A stretch of 64,000 nt of DNA, taken from Dictyoglomus turgidum DSM 6724 (GTDB taxonomy: Bacteria; Dictyoglomota; Dictyoglomia; Dictyoglomales; Dictyoglomaceae). The position numbers were made by a program, and so were the translations under genes. The DNA is taken from contig NC_011661.1 in NCBI RefSeq assembly GCF_000021645.1, positions 1,582,723-1,646,722 on the forward strand, in the 5' to 3' direction. The notes below the pieces were generated by a model that saw nothing but the letters and a program-made list of their open reading frames with translations, was not told where the DNA came from and did not search any database. Shown here piece by piece: positions 26,076 to 35,244 of the stretch (position 1 is its first letter; every line of letters begins with the position of its first letter).

Positions 26076-28961
26076 TCAATCTTTTGCAAGCTCTAAACCA
26101 AATTCTTCTCTCTTCCTATCAATCTCTTTGTTAATCTCTCTTGTGTATTTTTCTATTGCCTCTCTTGGAATTTCACCAAGCATAACCACCTCTCTAAAGG
26201 CATTGTCTAAATGTCTTGAAACATAATAACTTCCAGGAACATTAGGAATTTCTTTTAAATATTTCCATTGAGTAGAGAGGATTTTGTAATCTGAAGAAGG
26301 CCATGGCAAATAACTCATGGCCTCTATATTGGCAGTATTGTACCTGGCTCCCGCTCCAAGAACTGCTTCAAGTTCTCTACCAAATCTTGCCTGAACATCA
26401 GTAGAGACCCACCACTTAACAAATTCCCATGCCTCTTTAAGCTTCTTAGTCTGAGCAAAAATCAATATGGCATTTCCACCTCCAGCTACACTTCTGTCAA
26501 TTGAACCATCATTTTTTCTTCTTCCGGGAACAGGAGCAATTCCCCAAAGACCACTTATTTCAGGAGCAGCAACTTTAAATTGGTTATACATAGTATATGG
26601 ACCAATTCCCAATGGCATTTCTCCTGTTCTAAAACGGTTGAAGAAATCATAATAAAGAGGAATACCATAAAGTACATACAAATTGGTCCATTCTTTAAAT
26701 GCTGTCACACCCTCTTCATTATTAAGAACACATCTTTTGCCATCTTCAGTGTAATATCTTCCACCTCTCTGAAGAAGAAGCATGTTAAAAATATCAAAAC
26801 TTGTACCACCTGTTCCCGCTGCAAACTGTAAGTTATAACTCTGCAGTTTAGCAATGGTTTCATAAAGTTCTTCCCAAGTATTGGGAATTTCAATATTTAA
26901 ACGTCCCAATATATCAGCTCTATAAAACATTATGGGAAAATCTTGAGTCATAGGAAGTCCGTAAACTTTTCCACCAAAGCTATAAGGAACAAGAGCGTAA
27001 GGAGCAAACTGCTTCTTTACCTCCTCAAAACCAGATAATTTTGAAATGTCCACAAGAGCTCCTCTTATCCCATAATCTACAGCAAGCCCTCTTGGGACAT
27101 TTAAAGCCACATCAGGAGGATTCTCCTTAGAAGCAACCGAGAAAAGTAAAGCTGCTTCTGTGGTTATAATGTTTAGGTTAACTCCTATTCCTGTCTTAGG
27201 AGTAAAATCTGTATCTATAAGCATTTTTAGGGTCTCTGCTTGATCTCTTCCCATTTGAACCCATACATTTATTGCTTTTTCTTTGTCATACACAGTTCCA
27301 ATCATGTTATAATCTTCCAAAAAGGAATAGAAAAACTTCTTTATTCCATCTAAAAATGCCTCAAGGATGTTTGGATTTACTCTTGGAGATTTCATATCTG
27401 GAGAAGCAATAATTATGTAATCAATATCTAAAGGTTGCTCTCTAATAGCAAGTACCCACGCAGAAAGTGCCGATAGATTATCTCTATATCTTTGTAATCT
27501 TTGAGCAATAGTCTCCGGTTCCTTAGCCATTCCTTCAAGCTGAATAGCCACTCTTTCAAGGGTTGCTGCTTCACTAACTTTTTCCCCTCCAAGAATTTTT
27601 AATTTTTCAGCATTTTCTTTTAATATCTTTGCATTCCTTTCCAAAGTAGGAATAAGGTCTGGAATACTCTGTTCTAAGAGATAATCTCTGTATGGGTCAG
27701 GATTTGGAGAGGTAATCATTACAATTTTGGTATAAAGTTGAGATAAATCTATGGAGCATTGTAATACATTTCTCATAATTTCTGCTATACTTTCATAACT
27801 CACTTTTAGCCTAAGGGTGTGTTCTCCCTTTTTTAAATAAAAAAGATAATCTTCTTTTCCATCTCCCAAATACTTGAATTGCCATTTAGTATCATATTTG
27901 AATTTTATATTTCTTACCTCTCTAAAAGGAACAACCCCATCTATATAAAGAGTTCTCTCTGATGGTATACCGGGATTTGCATTTTGTCTAAATTTAAACC
28001 CAATCTTATAAAAGCCACTCTCTGGTACTGTAAACTTCCACTCAATCCATTGTCCGGCAGATCTCCAGTTATACCCTCCTATTATATTTAAGAGTTTGTT
28101 TTTAGAACTATAAGGCTCATTAAGAGGATTGCTCATATCGTACACAGGATAAAGAGTTGGCTCTGATTTTAAGTGAGCTTTTTCTCCTTGAATTTTTACA
28201 ATAATATTCTTAAAGTTGCTTTTAGAGATATGCTCTTCTTTCATTACCTCTCTATAATAGGGAATATCTTTAAGATTAAAAATTTTGATATAATCTATTG
28301 CTACAGGTTCTTTTACTGAAACAAATCTCAGAGTATGTCTTCCCTTTGAAAAATAGAAAAGAAATGGCTCAGAATATAAACCATCAGAATCATCAATAAC
28401 CTTCTCCACCCACATAGGAAACTCCACTTGCAATGGCCGCAATTCATTACCCCTATTATCTCTCAAGGGATCTCCAGCATCTTTCCATATCCTTTCAAAT
28501 CTAACAATTCTTGCTTCGTTAAAGGGTCTCTTACCATCAATTAGTATTTCTCTCTCTATAGCAGAATTTTTTCCAGGTACAGGATAATATTTCACAGCAA
28601 TGTTATACAAACCCTCTTCCTCAATATTAAAAGTCCACTCTACAAAACCATTCTCACCCATATAAAGAACAGGATGTTTATCTTGGGTTAAATTTGTGAG
28701 CTTCTTTAACTCCATATCTTTAGAGTAAGCAGAATAATTTACTGCAGGTATGACCAAGACTACTTCAGGTCTATTTTTATTAGAAAATTTTGATAAATAA
28801 GTTTCATACGAACTTTCTTTACTTATAAGTTCAAAGATAACATTTAGATTTTTAGCTGAGGAGCCTTGAGCAAAAATTATCTTTGTAATTAATCCCAATA
28901 AAAAGAGCAATATAAGCACAAATCTTAAAAACGGTTTCATAGCTTCTTTAAACCTCAACAC
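26076..28961 (-). CDS. Solute-binding protein fused to two carbohydrate-binding-like modules
   Basis: Exported protein of about 961 residues, twice the size of a normal solute-binding protein. After a signal peptide ending KIIFAQ come two related beta-sandwich repeats: one around residues 70-235 (FVEWTFNIEEEGLYNIAVKYY, EREILIDGKRPFNEARI, LFYFSKGRHTLRFV) and one around 290-395 (WIEWKFTVPESGFYKIGFKF, ERTLYIDGVVPFREV, LFYLKKGEHTLRLKV). A helical linker (about 410-500) joins the family-1 solute-binding domain (about 510-961; FPIMFYRADILGRLNIEIPNTWEELYETI). I prefer GTG 28961, 8 bases after GGAGG; the frame opens to 28976. Confidence 0.85.
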   Translation of the reverse strand: MLRFKEAMKPFLRFVLILLFLLGLITKIIFAQGSSAKNLNVIFELISKESSYETYLSKFSNKNRPEVVLVIPAVNYSAYSKDMELKKLTNLTQDKHPVLYMGENGFVEWTFNIEEEGLYNIAVKYYPVPGKNSAIEREILIDGKRPFNEARIVRFERIWKDAGDPLRDNRGNELRPLQVEFPMWVEKVIDDSDGLYSEPFLFYFSKGRHTLRFVSVKEPVAIDYIKIFNLKDIPYYREVMKEEHISKSNFKNIIVKIQGEKAHLKSEPTLYPVYDMSNPLNEPYSSKNKLLNIIGGYNWRSAGQWIEWKFTVPESGFYKIGFKFRQNANPGIPSERTLYIDGVVPFREVRNIKFKYDTKWQFKYLGDGKEDYLFYLKKGEHTLRLKVSYESIAEIMRNVLQCSIDLSQLYTKIVMITSPNPDPYRDYLLEQSIPDLIPTLERNAKILKENAEKLKILGGEKVSEAATLERVAIQLEGMAKEPETIAQRLQRYRDNLSALSAWVLAIREQPLDIDYIIIASPDMKSPRVNPNILEAFLDGIKKFFYSFLEDYNMIGTVYDKEKAINVWVQMGRDQAETLKMLIDTDFTPKTGIGVNLNIITTEAALLFSVASKENPPDVALNVPRGLAVDYGIRGALVDISKLSGFEEVKKQFAPYALVPYSFGGKVYGLPMTQDFPIMFYRADILGRLNIEIPNTWEELYETIAKLQSYNLQFAAGTGGTSFDIFNMLLLQRGGRYYTEDGKRCVLNNEEGVTAFKEWTNLYVLYGIPLYYDFFNRFRTGEMPLGIGPYTMYNQFKVAAPEISGLWGIAPVPGRRKNDGSIDRSVAGGGNAILIFAQTKKLKEAWEFVKWWVSTDVQARFGRELEAVLGAGARYNTANIEAMSYLPWPSSDYKILSTQWKYLKEIPNVPGSYYVSRHLDNAFREVVMLGEIPREAIEKYTREINKEIDRKREEFGLELAKD

Positions 28962-28997
28962 TAAAACAACCTCCATTTTTTAAAGCAATTTTAAAAC

Positions 28998-29035
28998 AAA
29001 AATGGGGGAAAGACAACTCCCTTTCCCCCATTTTT
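28998..29035 (-). terminator. Terminator inside the carbohydrate operon
   Basis: Stem of about 14 bp, AAAATGGGGGAAAG / CTTTCCCCCATTTT, with an 8-base loop; on the minus strand it is followed by TTTTTGTTTTAAAA. It lies just after solute-binding copy B and before the CBM-fused gene. Leaky termination here would give more binding protein than transporter. Confidence 0.88.
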
Positions 29036-29040
29036 AAACC

Positions 29041-30363
29041 CTACTTTAAACCCTCTAAGATCGCCTCAATAGCAGCCTGGAACTTAGGTTTCAACGCTTT
29101 TATAGACTTTGCAGGATTTGCTACATCAATCTGATTAATTAAGTCCCAGAAACCAGGAATTCCAGAAATAGGATCTATCTGAGCTCGAGTAGCAGCGTCT
29201 AACAAAAGATCATAAATTTCTTTTCCACCAACCCTCTCTATTTGAGATTTAACAATTATCTCTTTTTCCTTATCAGTAGGAGTTAGCATCCACAAAAGAT
29301 ATAAAGCAGAAAGCTCTGGATCACTGGAAGAAGAAGCTATTGCCCAAGCACCATCATCAGCCATATCTGCGCTCTTCTTCTTACTATCTGGACCCTTAGG
29401 AAAAGGAACTATTCCTAATTTTTTACCAAGAGCATTTCTCATACCTGAAAGCTCCCATGGACCCCAATAATCCATACAAGTAATACCTTTTTGGAACCTC
29501 CCCTGAGGATCATTCCACCAATCCGCAGGTCTCATCTTGTATTTTGCATCCATTTCATAAATGGCTTGGAATGCTCTATAAGCCTTAGGATCATCCATAG
29601 CAAATATAGGTCTCCCCCCCACATACTTAACTACCTGCACATCATTGGTATATAAGAAAGGCTGTACCACTGCCCAAGTAGCGTAAGCATATTGATCAAT
29701 TTTCCCGTCTCCATTTATGTCTTGAGTAAGCTGTTTACCTAAATTGAAAAAAGTTTCCCAGGTCCATTTGCCTTGTTTATAAAGCTCAAGAGGATCGGGT
29801 AGCCCTGCCATTTCAAATTTCTCTTTATTATAGTAAAGTATGTACGGGAATACATTATCGTTGTAGATATTAGTTACCGCATAAATCTGGCCTCTCCACT
29901 TAAAGAAATCTAATGTGCTTTGTCTAAAACCAACGGCCTCCCAAAGATTCTTATCTTTAAAATCAATATACCTATCAAGGGGAAGGAGCATTTTCTTCAT
30001 CATCCAAGTGGGTTTTTCTCCTGCTCCTATATACACTACATCAGCTCCAGAGCCAGAAAGGATAGCAGCACTTAATTTTGGCCTATAATTCTCCCAAGTG
30101 GTATAAACTATCTTTACTTTTGCTCCTGTAATCTTCTCAAACTCTTCTCTTACCTGTTTAGGTGATCTTGTTCCAGGGAGAGCGGTATCATCTTCGGGCC
30201 AAAATTGCCATACATAAATAGTTTTCCCTCTATACTTTTGGGTATCAATATTAAAAGTATATTTCCCCACTTTGAAAGTGTATACCTTTTGAGCAAAAGA
30301 TGGAATTACAGAAGTCAGAATAAAAAGCGAGATTAAAATTATGGATAACAAAATTTTTTTCAT
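29041..30363 (-). CDS. ABC sugar transporter solute-binding protein (family 1), copy B
   Basis: 440-residue exported binding protein: signal peptide ending VIPSFAQ, then KVYTFKVGKYTFNIDTQKY and the same fold and motifs as copy A (GKTIYVWQFWPED, DINGDGKIDQYAY, RFQKGITCMDYWGPWE). The middle, about 60 residues from WRGQIYAVTN on, is identical to copy A. ATG 30363 follows AAAGGGGG. It is the first gene after the AraC regulator and is followed by a terminator, so it is probably the most highly expressed gene of the locus. Confidence 0.94.
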   Translation of the reverse strand: MKKILLSIILISLFILTSVIPSFAQKVYTFKVGKYTFNIDTQKYRGKTIYVWQFWPEDDTALPGTRSPKQVREEFEKITGAKVKIVYTTWENYRPKLSAAILSGSGADVVYIGAGEKPTWMMKKMLLPLDRYIDFKDKNLWEAVGFRQSTLDFFKWRGQIYAVTNIYNDNVFPYILYYNKEKFEMAGLPDPLELYKQGKWTWETFFNLGKQLTQDINGDGKIDQYAYATWAVVQPFLYTNDVQVVKYVGGRPIFAMDDPKAYRAFQAIYEMDAKYKMRPADWWNDPQGRFQKGITCMDYWGPWELSGMRNALGKKLGIVPFPKGPDSKKKSADMADDGAWAIASSSSDPELSALYLLWMLTPTDKEKEIIVKSQIERVGGKEIYDLLLDAATRAQIDPISGIPGFWDLINQIDVANPAKSIKALKPKFQAAIEAILEGLK

Positions 30364-30489
30364 TTATTTGCCCCCTTTCTTTTTTATTTAAAAACACCTG
30401 AATTTTAGTTATATTGTAGCTTTAATAAAATTTTAAAATCTACTATTATTTTGATAAAAAATAAAAATATTTTGCTCATTTAGGGGCTT

Positions 30490-31353
30490 TTATAGATTTT
30501 GCTTTCTAAACTTCAAGGGGGTCGTATGCATATACTTCCTAAAAACTTTGATAAAATAACTTATATTATTGAAACCACACTCAAAGGCTATTTCAGAAAT
30601 GCTCATATCAGTATTTATAAGAAGCTCCATAGCTTTATCAATTCTTACTTTGTTTATATATTCTACAGGGCTCATTTTCAAAGATTCTTTAAACAACCTA
30701 CAAAGATAAAATTTACTCATATCAACTTGCTTGCTAAGCTCATCAAGAGACAAATTCTTATTGTAATTCTGATTTATGTAACTGAGCAAATCTTTGATCC
30801 TATCGATTTTATATCCGAGTCTACCATCTTGGTTTTGCTTTTTAGCATAATATTTAAATACTCTCCAGAATGTGTCAAATAAAAGGCTCTTTATATAGAG
30901 CTCATAGCCATAATCTTTCTCCCTAAAAGCTTCTATTATTTTTAAAATATTCTCTCTTATGTTTTCATCATTAATATTTGTAGGTATATAATATCTTTTA
31001 TTTATAAGCGGTAAAAAATACTCGTGTTTACAATAATCAGGCTCCTCAGAATAGAGTAATCTTAAATCAAATACAATAGCATACCCTACACTCTTTCTTA
31101 CCAGTTCCCTACCCGAATGTATAGAACCAGAATTTACAAAGAGATATTCCCCCTCTCCTAATTTATATTCATAACCATCAACATAAAACATACCTATGCC
31201 TCTCTCCATATATAAAATTTCAAATTCGTTATGCCAATGAGGATTCACGATTCCATTTCTATATACAAAAATATCCTCATGAACAAACAGAGGAAAATCT
31301 GGGGTTCCATGGGAAACATCCGATTCTATCAACTCTTTCTTCCTTATCCTCAT
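30490..31353 (-). CDS. AraC-family transcriptional regulator
   Basis: 287-residue regulator. The N-terminal half is a cupin sensor (NGIVNPHWHNEFEILYMERGIGMFYVDGYEYKLGEGEYLFVNSGSIHSG) with the H-x-H and E pattern of sugar-sensing AraC proteins. The last 100 residues hold two HTH motifs (LSLDELSKQVDMSKFYLCRLFKESLKMSPVEYI and ISEIAFECGFNNISYFIKVFRKYMHTTPLKFRK). ATG 31353 lies 5 bases after AGGTGAAGG; GTG 31365 is an alternative. It stands at the head of the carbohydrate locus and probably activates it in response to the imported sugar. Confidence 0.92.
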   Translation of the reverse strand: MRIRKKELIESDVSHGTPDFPLFVHEDIFVYRNGIVNPHWHNEFEILYMERGIGMFYVDGYEYKLGEGEYLFVNSGSIHSGRELVRKSVGYAIVFDLRLLYSEEPDYCKHEYFLPLINKRYYIPTNINDENIRENILKIIEAFREKDYGYELYIKSLLFDTFWRVFKYYAKKQNQDGRLGYKIDRIKDLLSYINQNYNKNLSLDELSKQVDMSKFYLCRLFKESLKMSPVEYINKVRIDKAMELLINTDMSISEIAFECGFNNISYFIKVFRKYMHTTPLKFRKQNL

Positions 31354-31403
31354 AAAAACCTTCACCTAAAATAACAAAAATTTTAAGCACACCTCTTTAG
31401 ATG

Positions 31404-31438
31404 ATTATAACAAAAATTTAACATTATTTTGCTAAAAT
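31404..31438. promoter_or_regulatory. Divergent -10 elements, araC and histidine phosphatase
   Basis: TATAAT on the minus strand (31409-31404) faces the AraC gene, and TAAAAT on the plus strand (31433-31438) faces the phosphatase gene. The latter predicts a start near 31445, four bases before ATG 31449, with no Shine-Dalgarno between. The -35 matches are weak. Confidence 0.5.
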
Positions 31439-31448
31439 TAAATAGACT

Positions 31449-32069
31449 ATGGGTGAAATATATCTAATAAGACATGGAGAAACAGACTGGAATAGAGAGG
31501 CAAAATTTCAGGGCAGGACTGATATCCCCCTAAACTCTAAAGGTAAATCTCAAGCAGAATTGTTATCCGATTATCTTGCCAAAGAGAAATTCGATTATAT
31601 CTACTCAAGCCCCTTAAAGAGAGCTATCGAAACGGCAATTCCTCTTTCTAAGAAACTCAACAAAGAGATATTAATTAGAGAAAACTGGATAGAATTTGAT
31701 TTTGGGGAATGGGAAGGATTAACAGTAAGAGAAGTACATGAAAAGTATCCTATAGAAAGAGAGTTGTGGCTTTACCACACTGAAAAAGGAAAAATTCCCA
31801 AAGGAGAAAGCTTTGAAGATGCCTACAAAAGACTATCTATTGAAAAAGAATATATTCTTGAGAATCATAAAAACCACAAAATAGTAATCTTTACCCATGG
31901 AGCAATAATAAGAGCAGCTCTCTATGTATTTTTAGATCTTTATCATATAGGTTTTGGGAAGATTACTATAAGTTCATGCTCTATAACTCACTTTAAAATA
32001 AAGGATGATAAGTTTATACTTCTAAGATTAAATTATCTGTACCCCCATGAGTTATTTTCTTACCTGTGA
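31449..32069 (+). CDS. Histidine phosphatase family protein (phosphoglycerate mutase-like)
   Basis: 206-residue branch-1 histidine phosphatase. The catalytic RHGE motif is at residues 8-11 (YLIRHGETDWNRE) with FQGRTDIPLNSKGKSQA after it; the second histidine is in IVIFTHGAIIRAAL, and EFDFGEWEGLTV provides the acid. The family contains phosphoglycerate mutase, alpha-ribazole phosphatase and broad phosphatases; substrate cannot be decided. ATG 31449 has no Shine-Dalgarno and lies close to a -10 box. The stop lies 3 bases before the 3' end of the convergent tRNA-Ser. Confidence 0.88.
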   Translation: MGEIYLIRHGETDWNREAKFQGRTDIPLNSKGKSQAELLSDYLAKEKFDYIYSSPLKRAIETAIPLSKKLNKEILIRENWIEFDFGEWEGLTVREVHEKYPIERELWLYHTEKGKIPKGESFEDAYKRLSIEKEYILENHKNHKIVIFTHGAIIRAALYVFLDLYHIGFGKITISSCSITHFKIKDDKFILLRLNYLYPHELFSYL

Positions 32070-32072
32070 AGA

Positions 32073-32167
<95 letters not shown>

Positions 32168-32209
32168 AAGCAAAGAAAATTATACCAAGGAAATTATTTA
32201 TAAGCAATA

Positions 32210-32629
32210 TCAACTTTTAATTTCACTCAATACCCTCTCAACACTTACACCGCTATCAAATAACAATTTAGATGCAAAAGAACTGCTCTCCTTAAGTATT
32301 CCCAAAAGAAGATGTTCTGCGTCTACAATTTCTCTTCCTAATTTTTCTGCAAAATCTTGAGCATAATTAAAGATTTCAAAGATCTTTTGATTTACAGGAG
32401 ATATCTCATATTGGTCAGTTTTTCGATTCCTCAATTCTTTTTCTAATTCAGTCTTTATCTTTCTAAGATCAACTCCAATTTTCTGTAAGATCTTACAAGC
32501 TTTATTATTTTTATCATTAATTATGCTAAGAAGTAAATGTTCCACATCCATGTAAGGAGAACTAAAAGTTAACACTAACTCCTCAGCATTTAAAATGATG
32601 GACTCAGACTTGAATTTAAGAGTCTTCAT
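32210..32629 (-). CDS. Stand-alone Clp N-terminal repeat protein
   Basis: 139-residue protein made only of the two Clp-N repeats found at the front of ClpA/ClpC (first: ILNAEELVLTFSSPYMDVEHLLLSIIND; second: IFNYAQDFAEKLGREIVDAEHLLLGILKESSSFASKLL). No AAA+ module follows. Such free-standing units (for example ClpS-like or ClpC adaptor domains) may bind substrates or adaptors, or regulate a Clp ATPase encoded elsewhere. ATG 32629 follows GGGGAGG by 9 bases. It diverges from the metallo-beta-lactamase-fold gene. Confidence 0.85.
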   Translation of the reverse strand: MKTLKFKSESIILNAEELVLTFSSPYMDVEHLLLSIINDKNNKACKILQKIGVDLRKIKTELEKELRNRKTDQYEISPVNQKIFEIFNYAQDFAEKLGREIVDAEHLLLGILKESSSFASKLLFDSGVSVERVLSEIKS

Positions 32630-32745
32630 AGAAGTATCCTCCCCTCAACCCATCAATTTTTGAATTATTTTATAACACTTTGAAAACGAATACAAGTATG
32701 CTGATGTATAATAATTTTAAAAATTAAAGTTATTGGGAGGGGATT

Positions 32746-33477
32746 ATGAAAAAGATAGTTTTAATTCTCTCAGCTTTAACCCTCTTAGTAAGTGTTGCTT
32801 TAGCTTTAGAAATTACCTATTATGGACACGCATGCGTCAAAGTATCTTTTGAAAATAACTATTCCATAATAATAGATCCCTTTTCTTCAGACTATCCCAT
32901 ACCCCAAACCAATGCAGATCTAATCATAAGTACCCATGAACATGAAGATCATTTTAATCCAAATTTTCTACATAAAAAGGTTGAAATACTTGTAGGAACA
33001 AAAAATGACGGAAAAGATTGGAACCCAATAAATAAAGAGGTTAAAAATATAAAAATATGGAGTATACCTGTATACCATGATAATTCAAAAGGCTCTCAGA
33101 GAGGAAAAAATAGTATCGTCGTTATAGAAGGAGATGGTTTTAAAATAGTCCATATGGGTGATATAGGACATCTCTTATCAGAGAAGGAATTAGTCAAACT
33201 TAAGAATGTAGACATTTTATTTATTCCTGTGGGAGGATTTTTCACATTGGATGTGAAAGATGTGATAACCACCATAAGAGAAATAAAACCTAAGATTGTG
33301 ATACCCATACACTATAAAACAGAATATACCAAGGACTGGCCTATTTTACCCATTTCTGAATTTCTAAAAAGGGCAGAAAAAGAATTCAAAATTATAACAA
33401 TAAACTCAAATAGAATAACTTTGACTCCAAAAGATCTACCAAAAAATACAGAGATATGGATTCTAAATTATAAATAA
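32746..33477 (+). CDS. Exported metallo-beta-lactamase-fold hydrolase
   Basis: 243-residue protein with a signal peptide (about 1-20, LVSVALALE) and an MBL-fold metal site: THEHEDHF (HxHxDH type), then HMGDIGH and IPIHYKT as further metal ligands. It resembles the UPF0173/YtkL-like hydrolases, with ITYYGHACVKVSFENNYSIIIDPF at the N-terminus. The exported location is less usual for this family. ATG 32746 lies behind GGGAGGGG. The substrate is unknown. Confidence 0.87.
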   Translation: MKKIVLILSALTLLVSVALALEITYYGHACVKVSFENNYSIIIDPFSSDYPIPQTNADLIISTHEHEDHFNPNFLHKKVEILVGTKNDGKDWNPINKEVKNIKIWSIPVYHDNSKGSQRGKNSIVVIEGDGFKIVHMGDIGHLLSEKELVKLKNVDILFIPVGGFFTLDVKDVITTIREIKPKIVIPIHYKTEYTKDWPILPISEFLKRAEKEFKIITINSNRITLTPKDLPKNTEIWILNYK

Positions 33478-33486
33478 TTTCTTGTA

Positions 33487-33495
33487 TGATATAAT
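33487..33495 (+). promoter_or_regulatory. Extended -10 promoter placing the start at polX ATG
   Basis: TGATATAAT (TGn + perfect TATAAT, hexamer 33490-33495). The predicted first transcribed base, 7 bases on, is 33502, the A of the polX ATG; there is no ribosome site. A leaderless mRNA is predicted. Confidence 0.65.
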
Positions 33496-33501
33496 AAAAC
33501 T

Positions 33502-35244
33502 ATGAAAAACAAGGAAGTTGCTCAAATCTTAGATGAAATAGCAGCTCTCCTTGAAATAAAAGGAGAGAATAAATATAAAATTGCAGCCTATCAAGAAGCT
33601 GCAAGAAGAATAGAAAATCTTCCTGAAGATATAGAGAGATTATTCAAACAGGGTAAATTGTACCAAATCAAAGGTATCGGTGAAAGTATTGGACAAAAAA
33701 TTAAAGAATATCTTACTACAGGAAAAGTCTCCTACTTGGAGGAATTAAGAAAAGAGATTCCTCCAGAGATCCTTGAGCTTCTGAAAATACCAGGTATTGG
33801 CCCAAAACTTGCTTACCGACTCTATGCTGAACTTGGGATAAAAGATATAGATTCATTAGAAAAAGCAGCAAAAGAAGGGAAAATAAGAGTACTTCCAAGA
33901 TTAGGTCCAAAAGTAGAACAAAATATTCTTGAGGCTATAAAGGAATATAGAGAAAAACAGACTGTCCCAGAGAGAATACCCTTAGGTGTGGCCCTCCCTC
34001 TTACCGAAGAAATTGTAAATTACCTATCTCAATACCCCTTTATAGAAAATATTGTACCTGCAGGAAGTTTGCGCAGAAGAAAAGAAACTATAGGAGATAT
34101 AGATATATTAATCACTACTTCGGATATGGACAGGGTAAACCAGGTTCTAAAAAATCTTCCAATTTTAAAGAATATCCTTGCAGCAGGACCTACAAAAACC
34201 AGCATAATCGTTGAACCAGGAATTCAAGTTGATTTCAGAGTGGTAGAAAAGAGCTCTTTTGGGGCTGCATTACAATATTTTACAGGATCAAAACAGCATA
34301 ATATAAAACTAAGAGAATTAGCTATTAAGAAAGGTTTAAAGATAAATGAATATGGTGTTTTTAGAATAAGTGACAACAAGAAGATAGGGGGAGAAAAAGA
34401 AGAAGATATATACGAAATTCTTGGGCTTCAATATATACCACCAGAGTTAAGAGAAGACCAAGGCGAAATTGAGAGCGCAATGGAAGGAAAACTACCTAAT
34501 CTTGTAGAAGAAAGAGATATCCTTGGAGATATGCATGTTCATACTGACTGGAGCGACGGTGCTAATACTCTTGAAGAGATGGTAGAGGTAGCCTATAAAC
34601 TTGGATATAAATATGTAGTAATTTCAGATCATAGTCAAGCCTTAGGAGTTGCGGGAGGATTAACTCCGGAACAAATTGAAAAACAAAGATTAAAAATACA
34701 AGAGTTGAACAGAAAATACAGAGATTTCAAGATTCTTCACAGTATTGAAGCAAATATCTTAAGTGATGGAAGCATTGATCTACCTGAAGAGGTGCTTAAA
34801 AATTTTGATCTTGTTATTGCAGGACTTCACTCTGGCTTTAAACAACCTAAGGAAAAAATTACAGAAAGGCTTGTATCAGCCATTAAAAATCCATGGGTTG
34901 ACATAATAAGTCATCCTACAGGAAGATTAATAAACAAAAGACCTGCTTATGAGGTGGATCTGCCCACTATTCTTTATTGGGCAAAAGAAACAGGAACAGT
35001 CCTGGAAATAAACGCTCAACCTGATAGACTTGACCTTTGTGATATAGACGCCAGAATAGCCCGAGAAAAATATGGAATATATCTCTCTATTGGCACTGAT
35101 AGTCATGATATTAGAAGCTATTCTTTAATAAGATATGGAATAGCAGTAGCAAGGAGAGCTTGGCTTCAAAAAGAGGATATTATAAATACTTATCCTTGGG
35201 AAGAGGCAAAACTTAAACTAAAAAGATACAGAAACCAAAAATGA
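33502..35244 (+). CDS. polX: DNA polymerase / 3'-5' exonuclease PolX
   Basis: 580-residue family X DNA polymerase. N-terminal helix-hairpin-helix repeats (LYQIKGIGESIGQKIKEYL, LLKIPGIGPKLAYRLY) bind gapped DNA. The polymerase acidic residues are in GSLRRRKETIGDIDILI and VDFRVV. The C-terminal PHP domain begins at about residue 345 (GDMHVHTDWSDGANTLEEM) and includes ISDHS, HSIEANIL and TDSHD metal ligands for the exonuclease. It acts in base excision and gap repair. Possibly leaderless (see promoter). The stop overlaps trmI by ATGA. Confidence 0.95.
   Translation: MKNKEVAQILDEIAALLEIKGENKYKIAAYQEAARRIENLPEDIERLFKQGKLYQIKGIGESIGQKIKEYLTTGKVSYLEELRKEIPPEILELLKIPGIGPKLAYRLYAELGIKDIDSLEKAAKEGKIRVLPRLGPKVEQNILEAIKEYREKQTVPERIPLGVALPLTEEIVNYLSQYPFIENIVPAGSLRRRKETIGDIDILITTSDMDRVNQVLKNLPILKNILAAGPTKTSIIVEPGIQVDFRVVEKSSFGAALQYFTGSKQHNIKLRELAIKKGLKINEYGVFRISDNKKIGGEKEEDIYEILGLQYIPPELREDQGEIESAMEGKLPNLVEERDILGDMHVHTDWSDGANTLEEMVEVAYKLGYKYVVISDHSQALGVAGGLTPEQIEKQRLKIQELNRKYRDFKILHSIEANILSDGSIDLPEEVLKNFDLVIAGLHSGFKQPKEKITERLVSAIKNPWVDIISHPTGRLINKRPAYEVDLPTILYWAKETGTVLEINAQPDRLDLCDIDARIAREKYGIYLSIGTDSHDIRSYSLIRYGIAVARRAWLQKEDIINTYPWEEAKLKLKRYRNQK

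Noticed and set aside
14342-30363. Long direct repeat suggesting a mobile element
   Set aside because: The repeated DNA is just the two paralogous binding-protein genes; no transposase or terminal repeats are present.
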